From Lacisediminihabitans profunda (GTDB lineage: Bacteria > Actinomycetota > Actinomycetes > Actinomycetales > Microbacteriaceae), in contig NZ_VRMG01000009.1 of assembly GCF_008040105.1 (NCBI RefSeq), positions 349,392-413,391 of the forward strand: 64,000 nt of DNA, written 5' to 3'. Position numbers and translations under genes: made by a program. Below, in pieces: positions 35,201 to 42,866 of this stretch (positions are counted from its first letter, which is position 1; every line of letters starts with the position of its first letter). The notes beneath the pieces were generated by a model that was not told the DNA's origin, did no database searches, and was given only the letters and a program-made list of their open reading frames with translations.

Positions 35201-35441
35201 GCTCAGCAATGAGGAAACGCGGCGGAGCTCGTCGCAGGGCTGGCCGGCGGGGTGGAATAGGGTCGCGATCGATACGGCCGGGCTAGACGAGAGCATCGAG
35301 GTTGTCTCGATCGAAGTCGGTTTGGAGTATGGCGAAGACCCCCCGAACAACGCGCTTGCCCTCTATCCGATCGAGAGCGGCATCCGTGCGGGATTTCATC
35401 TCGGTGAAATCGGATTCAGCACGGTGTCGCGGACATGGTGA
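32259..35441 (+). CDS. GH78-type alpha-L-rhamnosidase with extra C-terminal module
   Basis: The 1060-residue enzyme is a paralogue of the 27547 gene. Its Ig-like start carries TPMLGWKVDPRFGLLGTSAY, beta domains follow, then a barrel with GVPEDCPTREQAAWTGD (about residues 466-484), SYGHDWLALEQTPP and GSLNHVGLGGPFAAWAW. The extra tail module (from about residue 920) ends GEIGFSTVSRTW. It is cytoplasmic, with no signal peptide. I chose ATG 32259 because GAGGAC lies at ribosome-site distance; ATG 32241 in frame is the alternative. The stop is about 100 bases before the ABC permease start, with a separate promoter between. Confidence 0.87.
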   Translation: MIRPSDIGSLDRAASNAIGRHRVNSPYGLVADRQSAVRATGEKDVATVASSTPMLGWKVDPRFGLLGTSAYEVEVHDASGELVWCSGTVASSTAEVVVDRELSPHSVYQWRVRVADRGRQWSQWAGSTLETGPFDYSDWQARWLSVAHLARVVTPFRLLRPVARARLYLTGQGVVRAWANGAAVNPDRMDPTRTDFVRALFRTYDVLESLSAGENTLTFVVGLGEWARTAESPRLLAELVIWHDDGSITRVVPGVDSEVSRSEVAVDEPFYLERHDPIASATGLTTLSAPVVLEPKVLPTSATTPPLDVSSDPTPRLRAVQTFVPSEIARSAGSRLFDVGVNIAGRSKLTLLEKLPVGTVIRVQHGEHIGSDGHIDTTNLTMPYDHGRERQVVEYVSGGAVGETHEPWFAYFGFRYLEVWGLPDDVHVGVAAYAMHTDLASSGSISTDSPTIDRLLTTARRTLLNNVHGVPEDCPTREQAAWTGDAASVAEYELAAFDSATFLDKWIADLETSQRTDGQLPAIAPDLHSVRMPSDPVWGSALHRMLHGHLLHYGDARLVRRALPALRRWADFQLGCADDDGIISRSTISYGHDWLALEQTPPPIHHTAAVIECLLALADLEEAIGEPDAAAHRRAAADGLRASARRMFFDPVTGTFGNGSQGSYAIAVESGILTGREAHEAGARLVGLIRERGNRVSSGFATTRSVVRALTKLGRSQVIFDILLQTAEPGVGAMLSSGPGTFWECWWIDPTNTGTGSLNHVGLGGPFAAWAWEGLAGLRPTAPGYTRFRVAPQFIDGVTRLELRTETVRGEVVISYSRVASLARVEVTVPPGSECTLAIAGQADVILATGKHAVEVEALVASPSMPPGEVTPRSRSFIAPVSADVVGSRTLLSESEIVPGRGNPTLETLPTLKCMPIPHEQPDHAVLKVVGAVHGAADVAPTVTVNLSAPIPVAGAMFFYALIDQCIEGPDRIATPFLLLKLSNEETRRSSSQGWPAGWNRVAIDTAGLDESIEVVSIEVGLEYGEDPPNNALALYPIESGIRAGFHLGEIGFSTVSRTW

Positions 35442-35479
35442 GGCGGGAAAAAATGAATCGATTTATCCATGAGATCAAC

Positions 35480-35523
35480 TTGACATTTGGCAAGGACATG
35501 AGTCAACATGGTGAAACGTTTTA
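35480..35523 (+). promoter_or_regulatory. Promoter with LacI-type operator for the second ABC operon
   Basis: TTGACA (35480-35485), an 18-base spacer and CAACAT (35504-35509) are followed two bases later by TGAAACGTTTTA (35512-35523). The layout repeats that at 7623-7666. It also settles the permease start: the open frame extends further upstream, but a start before 35549 would place this promoter inside the gene. Confidence 0.6.
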
Positions 35524-35548
35524 TTCCTGCAATCTCGATGGTGAGGCG

Positions 35549-36523
35549 ATGAACTTGGTGGTAACGCTTGACGCTAAGCCCCGCATGGCATCACCGTTGG
35601 TCGGGCCGGAAAAACGGGAGCGGACTCCGCGCAGGCGGGCCTTTCGTTGGTGGGCCTATCTGGCTCTCCTGCCCCTGGCGCTCATCATCGGGTACTTCGC
35701 GTACTACCCGGCTCTCTCGGCCATTTTCTGGTCGTTCTTCCACTGGCAGCCGGCCGGGGTGTCGACCTTCATCGGATTTGGCAACTACGTCACGATGCTC
35801 AGCGACGGAATTTGGTGGTCATCGTTCAGGAATCTCGGCTTCATCTTCGCGTTCGGGGTAGTCTCCTGGATCTTTCCGCTGTTCGCCGCGGAGCTGCTCA
35901 TCTCTCTGAAGAACGCACGCTGGCAGTTCGCCATGCGCACGCTCCTCATCATCCCGATGGCGTTCCCGGGTGTGGTCACCGCCCTCGTTTGGGGCTTCTT
36001 CTACAGTCCAAATGATGGTGTGATCAACCAGACCCTCAAAGCGATTGGGCTCAGCGGGTTGGCGCAGAATTGGACGGGGCAGAGCAGCACCGCGTTGCTC
36101 TCATTGCTCTTCGTCGGCTTCCCCTTTATCGCCGGCTTGCCCTTCCTGATCTTCTACTCGAGCCTGCAGAACATTCCGACCGAGGTACTTGAGGCAGCGC
36201 AGCTCGACGGCGTGGGGCGACTCGCGAGGTTCTGGCAGATCGATCTTCCGCTGATGGCAAGCCAGGTTCGCATCCTGCTGTTTCTCGCGATTGTCTCAAC
36301 GCTTCAGTACGGCTTCGTCGCGTATGTCCTGACCGGAGGGGGGCCAGACAACGCGACGATGGTCCCGATCCTCAGGATGATCAACGTGGCGTTCCAGGGC
36401 GGTGACTGGGGTGCTTCAGCGGCCCTGTCCACGACCCTGTTCATTATCACCATCGCGATCAGCGCCGTTGTCGCAACCGCCCGCAGGCGCGGATCGGCAA
36501 CGACCGACGGGGGTGCGATGTGA
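35549..36523 (+). CDS. Carbohydrate ABC transporter permease, MalF type
   Basis: The 324-residue membrane protein has an unusually long basic N-terminus (LVGPEKRERTPRRRAFRWW) before the first helix, six membrane segments, and an EAA loop reading EVLEAAQLDGVGRLARFWQI. With its MalG-type partner it forms the channel of the second oligosaccharide importer. ATG 35549 is preferred because GGTGAGG lies just before it and a promoter lies immediately upstream; ATG 35585 is possible. Its stop overlaps the start of the next gene. Confidence 0.9.
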   Translation: MNLVVTLDAKPRMASPLVGPEKRERTPRRRAFRWWAYLALLPLALIIGYFAYYPALSAIFWSFFHWQPAGVSTFIGFGNYVTMLSDGIWWSSFRNLGFIFAFGVVSWIFPLFAAELLISLKNARWQFAMRTLLIIPMAFPGVVTALVWGFFYSPNDGVINQTLKAIGLSGLAQNWTGQSSTALLSLLFVGFPFIAGLPFLIFYSSLQNIPTEVLEAAQLDGVGRLARFWQIDLPLMASQVRILLFLAIVSTLQYGFVAYVLTGGGPDNATMVPILRMINVAFQGGDWGASAALSTTLFIITIAISAVVATARRRGSATTDGGAM

Positions 36524-37353
36524 TGACTTTGCGGTCCAGAGGATCACGCCAGATCGGGTTGAAAACAGTTCTGATCGTCTTGGTCACTGTCTCACTCGCG
36601 CCATACCTATTCATGATCATCACTTCGCTCAAAACGAACCAGCAGTTCGCAGATAGTTTCTGGCAAATCTCATTTCCGCTGCACCTTGAAAACTACTCGG
36701 AAGCCTGGAATCAGATCGCGCCGTACCTGTTCAACACCGCCGTCGTTGCGTTGATGTCAATCGTCCTAATCCTGTTGATCACGTCGATCTCCGGGTTCGT
36801 ACTCGCGCGGTACCGATTCGCCGGCAGAAGTTTCATCTATGGCGCTGTCCTCGTGCTCATGATGGTGCCGGGGTTGGCGAACCTCATCCCCCTCTTCATC
36901 ATCATGAAAGATTTGGGACTGCTCAACACCTACGTTGTCCTGGTCGTCCCCTACACAACCGGCGGTGTAGTCCTCGGCACGATCCTGATGCGCAATTTCG
37001 TCGAAGGCATTCCACAGACACTCTTCGATGCCGCACGCATCGACGGGGCAAGCGGAACTCGAATGTATCGGTCGATCATGCTTCCCCTGTCCCTGCCCGT
37101 GCTCGGAACGATCGCGCTGATCACGGTAAGCAGTGTGTGGAACGACTTCTTTTGGCCGCTACTTGTGATCTCTGACGACAGCTTGCGCACCGTATCGGTG
37201 GGCTTGCAGTTCTTCCAGGGCCAGAATGCGACAGACTACGGACCGCTCATGGCCGGGTATTTGCTCGCAAGCCTGCCCCTCATCCTGCTCTTTACATTTT
37301 TGTCGAAGTACTTTCTTGCCGGGGTACAGGGCGGTGTTCCCGGCGCCCACTGA
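36523..37353 (+). CDS. Carbohydrate ABC transporter permease, MalG type
   Basis: The 276-residue membrane protein has six hydrophobic segments and an EAA loop reading TLFDAARIDGASGTRMYRSI. The ATG at 36523 overlaps the preceding stop (TGATG); a GTG one codon earlier is equally possible. As in the other importer here, no ATPase gene accompanies it, so an ATPase encoded elsewhere must drive both systems. The binding-protein gene follows after about 100 bases. Confidence 0.92.
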   Translation: MTLRSRGSRQIGLKTVLIVLVTVSLAPYLFMIITSLKTNQQFADSFWQISFPLHLENYSEAWNQIAPYLFNTAVVALMSIVLILLITSISGFVLARYRFAGRSFIYGAVLVLMMVPGLANLIPLFIIMKDLGLLNTYVVLVVPYTTGGVVLGTILMRNFVEGIPQTLFDAARIDGASGTRMYRSIMLPLSLPVLGTIALITVSSVWNDFFWPLLVISDDSLRTVSVGLQFFQGQNATDYGPLMAGYLLASLPLILLFTFLSKYFLAGVQGGVPGAH

Positions 37354-37400
37354 GCCGCGCTCGAACCTGAGCAATCGGACGGCCAACTCTTGGCCGTGAA

Positions 37401-37412
37401 TGAAACGATTTA
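37401..37412 (+). promoter_or_regulatory. LacI-type operator before the second binding-protein gene
   Basis: TGAAACGATTTA is close to the sites at 7655 and 35512. It lies between the permease and the binding-protein gene, 39 bases before its ATG. This suggests the binding protein has its own regulated promoter, but no clear -35/-10 pair was found around it. Confidence 0.5.
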
Positions 37413-37450
37413 CCACACAGTTCTCAAACTGCATGAAGAAATGAGGAAGT

Positions 37451-38917
37451 ATGCCAGTCACAACGAAGACGTTGCGAACGAGACGGGTTCGCCTTTTGGC
37501 GGTCGCGACTGCCGCTGCGTTGACCGCCGCCGCCCTCGCCGGGTGCGCGCCGTCGGCGAACGCGGCAGGGAAGGTGACGATCACCCTCTCCGGCCCCAAC
37601 CAGTTCACGAGCGACACGAAGACATTCGGCCCCGCGTGGGACCAGTTGGTCGCCAACTTCGAAAAGGACAATCCCAACATCACGTTGAAGACAAACGTGT
37701 TGCCGCTTAGCTCATGGGCGGCAACCTCTGCCGCACAGCTGACGGCGGGCACAGCGCCAGAGTTGATCTTCAACCAGACCACACACACGCCAGACCAGGT
37801 CCTTTCGCTCGACAGTTACCTGCAGAAGAAGAACCCTTTCTCCTCTACGGGAACCTCCTGGATCGACGACTTCAACGGGAAGTACTTCGGAGGCCCGAAC
37901 GGTCTGGGTAAGAATCCGGCAGGCAACTACGAGTCGATTCCGTTCAATCTGGTCTCGGTCGGCATCTACTACAACAAGGACATCCTCGTCAAGGTCGGAG
38001 TGGATGTCTCGAGTCTCTCAACTTTCGACGGGTTCACCAAGGCCTGTGGCGTGCTTAAGAAGGCTGGCTACGCGCCGCTCGCAACCGACAGCGGAAACCT
38101 GCCGGTGGGTTGGACGGTGACCGCGCTGGGCTCCATGCTGCTCAATTCCGAGCTCGCTAGCCTCAATCAGTTCGGCTCTGACGGCACGGCGGGCACGAGC
38201 ACCCCGGTAACGAAAAAGAGCGTGGCACACGCTTACCTCACCGGTGAGCTCAATCTCGAGACCGACCCGGGCGTCGCTGAGACGCTCAAGGTTCTCAAGT
38301 CGTTCTACGACGACTGCGCGACACCGAACTGGTCGGGAATCCAGTCGCAGGGTGCCTTCACCGGAGGAACGGACTTCCCCGGCGGCAAAGCGGCGATGGC
38401 CTGGGGAACGAACTTCGCTTCTACCAGTCTCGCAACGGCGAACTTCAAATACGGCACGCTGCCCTTCCCTGAGGTCTCCACGAGTGACTCGACGGTCGCG
38501 ACCGGCACGCCAGCGCAGTTTGGTGTCAACAACGGCGGAACGGCCTACATGATTCCGGCATACATCAAGGGCAAGCAACGGGATGCGGCGATCACCTTGC
38601 TGGAGTACATGTCCAGCCCCAAGGTGCAGACCTGGCTGGACAAGACGGGCGGAATCCCGGCGATCACTGCACTCAAGGCACCCCCTGGACTCGACGCGTT
38701 GAACAGCGGACCCTGGGCAACCCTCTCCCTCTTCGGCCAGAACGGCGGGCTGTTCGGTGCCCCCGCGGCGATCGCCGCCCAGAACAAGTACGAGGGCTAC
38801 CTCCTCGGGACAACCAAGCTAAAAGATACGTTGGCCCAATTCCAGTCAAATGCCGTGGCGTGGTCCAAAGAGCAGGCGACGCAAGCCAAGTGGACCGAGA
38901 GCTGGGCGACGAAGTAG
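37451..38917 (+). CDS. Extracellular sugar-binding lipoprotein of an ABC transporter
   Basis: The 488-residue family 1 solute-binding protein has a lipoprotein signal: basic TLRTRRVRLL, a hydrophobic stretch and the lipobox ALAGC near residue 31. The mature part shows FEKDNPNITLKTNVLPLSSW and the aromatic-rich sugar pocket typical of oligosaccharide binders (PAYIKGKQRDAAITLLEYM near the end). It serves the two permeases upstream. A GAGGAAG ribosome site precedes the ATG. It is larger than the first binding protein, which may mean a larger ligand. Confidence 0.9.
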   Translation: MPVTTKTLRTRRVRLLAVATAAALTAAALAGCAPSANAAGKVTITLSGPNQFTSDTKTFGPAWDQLVANFEKDNPNITLKTNVLPLSSWAATSAAQLTAGTAPELIFNQTTHTPDQVLSLDSYLQKKNPFSSTGTSWIDDFNGKYFGGPNGLGKNPAGNYESIPFNLVSVGIYYNKDILVKVGVDVSSLSTFDGFTKACGVLKKAGYAPLATDSGNLPVGWTVTALGSMLLNSELASLNQFGSDGTAGTSTPVTKKSVAHAYLTGELNLETDPGVAETLKVLKSFYDDCATPNWSGIQSQGAFTGGTDFPGGKAAMAWGTNFASTSLATANFKYGTLPFPEVSTSDSTVATGTPAQFGVNNGGTAYMIPAYIKGKQRDAAITLLEYMSSPKVQTWLDKTGGIPAITALKAPPGLDALNSGPWATLSLFGQNGGLFGAPAAIAAQNKYEGYLLGTTKLKDTLAQFQSNAVAWSKEQATQAKWTESWATK

Positions 38918-38946
38918 TACGCACAGAATAGCGTTTCGTGCAGTAG

Positions 38947-38976
38947 GGGCGGCCGATCGGCGACGATCGGCCGCCC
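38947..38976 (+). terminator. Perfect 13-bp hairpin between binding protein and beta-helix gene
   Basis: GGGCGGCCGATCG (38947-38959) pairs fully with CGATCGGCCGCCC (38964-38976) around a four-base loop, 29 bases after the binding-protein stop. No T-run follows. It is either a terminator or an attenuator that lowers expression of the exported beta-helix protein downstream. Confidence 0.65.
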
Positions 38977-39013
38977 GGTCACCATTGCCAGCTTCAACGA
39001 AGAAGAGGATGCC

Positions 39014-41728
39014 ATGAAGAGAAGACTTATTGCTGCGCTGGCCGCCGGCGCACTCGCCGCTCTCGCGTTGACCGGAATCAGCCAACCGGTGTGGGCAGCC
39101 AACACAACCTTCTATGTGAACAACCAGGCCGGTTCCAACTGCAGTGACGGGGGACCGGCATCGCTCGCACAGCCCTGGTGCACGTTCACCCCGATCAACT
39201 CGCACGGCGCGTTCGGGCCAGGTGACACAATCCTTCTCGCGAAAGGAGGTACCTGGAACCAGCAGATGAATCTCTCAGGTTCCGGCACCTCCACCAATGC
39301 AATATCCGTTAGTGCGTATGGAACCGGCAATAACCCGAAAATCAGCCGAAATGGCTCGGTCGATGACCGGGGGATAAAGCTCGTAGACGGGGACTACTGG
39401 AGTTTCAGCCACCTTGAAGTGGCCAACGCTGCCTCGGGCATCCTGGCCTACTACGACACCACAGGCCACAACGGACTGAACTTCACCGACATCTATGTCC
39501 ATAACATCAATGGCCTCATTTATTACACGAATGGGAGCACCAGCACACAGGTGCCCAGCGCGATCGCGGATAACGTGCGCAACTCCTCCGGCATCCAAAT
39601 CACCGGCAAATACACCACCTTCTCGTCCACCGACTACTTCCTTAGCGGAGTTCGGATGGATCAGATCAGCGGCGACCACAACCTCAACACCATCGGCATC
39701 GACATGCTCGCACCGAACGACCAGGTCCAGTCCAACGTCGGAAACAGCGGTGGCGCCGGAGCAAACATGGTGCAAAACGTCGTAATCGATCATCTTGCCA
39801 GTCATGACGACAACTGGGAGTGCGACGAGGCGCTTCGCCTCTTCACCGTCAAACACGCGGTCATCATGAACTCAGCGCTGAACAATGAGGCGCCCTGTTG
39901 GAATGTCGGCGGCACAACCGCCGTGATTCTGGGGCACCTGGAAGACGTGTCGATCGTGAATTCAATATTCTCGAACGTCACGAACACCGGTTCGAACGAC
40001 GAGGATGCGCTCGACTTCGAAATCTTCAACAACAACGTGAGGGCCCGGAATTCGCTCTTCGAGAACACTCCAGGTTCAGCGTTGTCGTTCCTGCGCCTCG
40101 GAGGTCGCACCGGCGACTATTCGACAAACAACGAGTCATCCTCCAATGTGATGATCAACAACGGGGTCCAGAAGGGTTACGGCCCGGTACTCGTCCTCAA
40201 TCAAGTCAGCGCGGCGTCTCCGATCACGGGAACCATTCAGGACAACATCAACGTCAACGCAAACTTCCTTTACGACCAGGGCAACGGCTTCGCGGGGTTT
40301 TCAACGACCAATAACCAGACGCTCTCGAACGGATCGGGGAACGTCTATTTTTCTGCCGCCGACTTCAGCGGGACTCAAGGTCTGAATGGCTGGTCATACC
40401 AGTCGTTCAACGGATCCTCCTATTCAAACCTCGTCTATGACTCCGTTGCCAGGAAGTGGACTCCATCCGGGCAGTCGGTTCCTGAGATCACTCAGTTCGA
40501 CCAACATCCCGACACCTCTACGGCCGACTGGGTCGCGAGGGCATGGACTGCGCCGAGCACCGGTTCAGTGAGTCTGCGAGGGCGTATCCTCAAGTCCGAC
40601 AACGCTGCGGGCGGAAACGGAATCCTCGCCCGCATTACTAAGAACGGTGTCCAAATTTGGCCCGCCAGCGGCACGCAGACCATCGCTGCCGGCGACGAAT
40701 ACACGGGCGTGCCCTATGTCCTAGACAACGTAGCGGTCACCGCTGGCGATGTCATTCGGTTCGAGACGAACGAGAATGGTGAATCGTCGTATGACAAGGC
40801 TAGTTGGACGCCGAGTGTCGCGTACACCTCGATATCAAGTCAGGCATACAACTGGGGCTTCAACGGCGGCCAAGAGCAGGGATGGACGATCAATGGCGCG
40901 ACTGCAACAACCGCAACCGGATCGGATTTCAACGCGCTTAACCTGACCTCGACTGGAATTGACCCGCAAATAGTTTCGCCTGACCAAGTGCACCTCAATG
41001 CTGCTGCAGCCACGACGGTGACTGTGAGGATGAGCAACGCAACCAGCAACACTGTGGGAAAGATCTATTTCACGACTCCCGCGTCGCCGACGGCGAGCGA
41101 ATCTATGTCTGTGTCGTTTGCAGTGGCGCCTAATAGTGGGTACACCACCTACACGGTCAACATGGCGTCGAATGGCCTGTGGACTGGCGAGATAAAGCAG
41201 CTGCGGGTCGATCCGATCGAGACGACTGGTGCAATAGACATTGACAGCATCGTGGTGTCTGGCAGTGGGGCACTTTATGTGAACCGATTGCTTGATGGCA
41301 GTTTCGAAGATCCGTCAGCGAACTTCTACACCTATAACCCGACGAGTGTCTGGCAGTTCCTTGGTTCCACCGGGGTGCAGCGTAACTCCAGTTCCTTCAG
41401 CGGCACACAAGCAGCGGCCGATGGGCAGCAGACGGCGTTCATCCAGGGAACGGACTCGGCGAAACAAACGCTGAATCTCTCGGCCGGATCTCACACCGTG
41501 AAATTCTCCGCCGCCCAGCGCACGAACAACGGCGGCGCCCAGGCGCTCGACTTCTATGTCGACGGCACCAGGATAAACGTCTCGGCATTCGCTCCACCCG
41601 CTGGCGGAGCGTTCCAGAGCTTCATCTCGCCGAGCTTCACGACGACGAACGGATCACACACCATCGAGTTCAAGGGAACGAACGCGGGAGACACCACGGC
41701 ATTCCTGGACAAGGTCACCATCCAATGA
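39014..41728 (+). CDS. Exported right-handed beta-helix protein with C-terminal sugar-binding-like domain
   Basis: The 904-residue protein has a classical Sec signal (MKRRL, hydrophobic core, cleavage near SQPVWAA, about residue 29). Residues 30-480 show the repeating short strands and N/G/S-rich turns of a right-handed parallel beta-helix (SFSHLEVANAASGILAYYDT, FSNVTNTGSNDEDALDFEIF), the fold of pectate lyases and related hydrolases. Two beta-sandwich segments follow; the last (about 750-904, LLDGSFEDPSANFYTYNP) resembles a carbohydrate-binding domain. I cannot find a known lyase signature, so the activity is unassigned. Being exported within the glycan region, it may make the first cut or bind the polymer. 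Confidence 0.75.
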   Translation: MKRRLIAALAAGALAALALTGISQPVWAANTTFYVNNQAGSNCSDGGPASLAQPWCTFTPINSHGAFGPGDTILLAKGGTWNQQMNLSGSGTSTNAISVSAYGTGNNPKISRNGSVDDRGIKLVDGDYWSFSHLEVANAASGILAYYDTTGHNGLNFTDIYVHNINGLIYYTNGSTSTQVPSAIADNVRNSSGIQITGKYTTFSSTDYFLSGVRMDQISGDHNLNTIGIDMLAPNDQVQSNVGNSGGAGANMVQNVVIDHLASHDDNWECDEALRLFTVKHAVIMNSALNNEAPCWNVGGTTAVILGHLEDVSIVNSIFSNVTNTGSNDEDALDFEIFNNNVRARNSLFENTPGSALSFLRLGGRTGDYSTNNESSSNVMINNGVQKGYGPVLVLNQVSAASPITGTIQDNINVNANFLYDQGNGFAGFSTTNNQTLSNGSGNVYFSAADFSGTQGLNGWSYQSFNGSSYSNLVYDSVARKWTPSGQSVPEITQFDQHPDTSTADWVARAWTAPSTGSVSLRGRILKSDNAAGGNGILARITKNGVQIWPASGTQTIAAGDEYTGVPYVLDNVAVTAGDVIRFETNENGESSYDKASWTPSVAYTSISSQAYNWGFNGGQEQGWTINGATATTATGSDFNALNLTSTGIDPQIVSPDQVHLNAAAATTVTVRMSNATSNTVGKIYFTTPASPTASESMSVSFAVAPNSGYTTYTVNMASNGLWTGEIKQLRVDPIETTGAIDIDSIVVSGSGALYVNRLLDGSFEDPSANFYTYNPTSVWQFLGSTGVQRNSSSFSGTQAAADGQQTAFIQGTDSAKQTLNLSAGSHTVKFSAAQRTNNGGAQALDFYVDGTRINVSAFAPPAGGAFQSFISPSFTTTNGSHTIEFKGTNAGDTTAFLDKVTIQ

Positions 41729-41927
41729 CCGGCCGGGGCGAGTACATGCGATGGTCGGCCGTGGCCCACGAACACCGTCACCGGGATGAGGAGTGACACG
41801 ATTCCGTCCCACTGTGTCGCGACCATCGACTTTCCGCAGGAGTTCCAGGGCCTGATGGTTCGAGATTCCGACCAGTAGTCCTCCGAGTTGCACAGCGCTT
41901 CAACACTGCACATGAGAAAGTCGAGAA

Positions 41928-42866
41928 ATGACCAACCCTGACATCCTGGCTCCTCTCATCGACGTCATCCGCAGTCTCGAAGACGGCACATCTGCCCCCG
42001 ATCCGAGAACGGACATCGACACGGCGTCCCTCGTGGCGCGATATCCGGAGCTCGGGACCGTGACTATCCGCGACGTCAGCATTCCGACGCGACACGGCGA
42101 CATTCCGGCTCGCCTTTACCGGCCCGAGGGAATGCCGAAAGGCGGATTGGTCTGGGCCCATGGCGGGAGTTTTATCGGCGGTAATCTCGACATGCCCGAG
42201 GCTCATTGGGTCTCCCTCGCTGTGGCTTCCCGTGGCTTTGCGGTGCTCTCGGTCGAATACACGAAGGCACTGCACGGGGTGCACTTTCCCGCGCCGTCCA
42301 TCGACCTTCTTGAGGCGTGGAACTGGGCCGTCGACAACCTCGGCGTGAGTCTGGCATCCCTGCACCTGGGCGGTGCCAGCGCTGGCGCTAATCTTGCCGC
42401 GGGAGTCGGCGTGCGCCTGCGCGACGGCCAGGGCAAACTGCCCGCATCACTCGTGCTGGTGTATCCGCAGGTCCACACAGTGCTTCCCGAGGGGTCGGCC
42501 GCGGCCCGCGCCGCGGCGGAGACCGTGCCGGCGGAGCATCGCTTTCCGCAGACCATGGTGAGCGCGATAGCCGCCAACTATCTGGGCTCCGAGCAGGATC
42601 CCACCAACCCCTACGCCTACGCCGGCTCTGCGGAACTCGCGGGCATGCCTCCGATGTTCATCCTCAATTCGGAGCGCGACGAGCACCGCTATTCCGGCGA
42701 AGAGTTCGCCAGGCAGGCTATGGATGCCGGCGTTTGGATAAACGTCGTCTATGAGCCGGGAAGCACGCACGGGCATCTCGACCGCCCACACACGCTCGAG
42801 GCTCAGAGGAGCATCGCTCGCATGGCCCACTGGCTGGACGGCTTCCCGACGGAACCTCTGCGGTGA
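41928..42866 (+). CDS. Alpha/beta-hydrolase, hormone-sensitive-lipase-like esterase
   Basis: The 312-residue cytoplasmic enzyme has an oxyanion H-G-G (WAHGGSFIGG, about residue 77) and the nucleophile elbow GGASAGANLA with its serine near 149. The acid and base are probably the aspartate of SERDEHRYSGEEF and the histidine of GSTHGHLDRP. It would remove acyl groups such as acetyl from sugars. Its stop overlaps the GTG start of the GH106-like gene, so deacylation and rhamnose removal are coupled. No signal peptide is present. Confidence 0.9.
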   Translation: MTNPDILAPLIDVIRSLEDGTSAPDPRTDIDTASLVARYPELGTVTIRDVSIPTRHGDIPARLYRPEGMPKGGLVWAHGGSFIGGNLDMPEAHWVSLAVASRGFAVLSVEYTKALHGVHFPAPSIDLLEAWNWAVDNLGVSLASLHLGGASAGANLAAGVGVRLRDGQGKLPASLVLVYPQVHTVLPEGSAAARAAAETVPAEHRFPQTMVSAIAANYLGSEQDPTNPYAYAGSAELAGMPPMFILNSERDEHRYSGEEFARQAMDAGVWINVVYEPGSTHGHLDRPHTLEAQRSIARMAHWLDGFPTEPLR

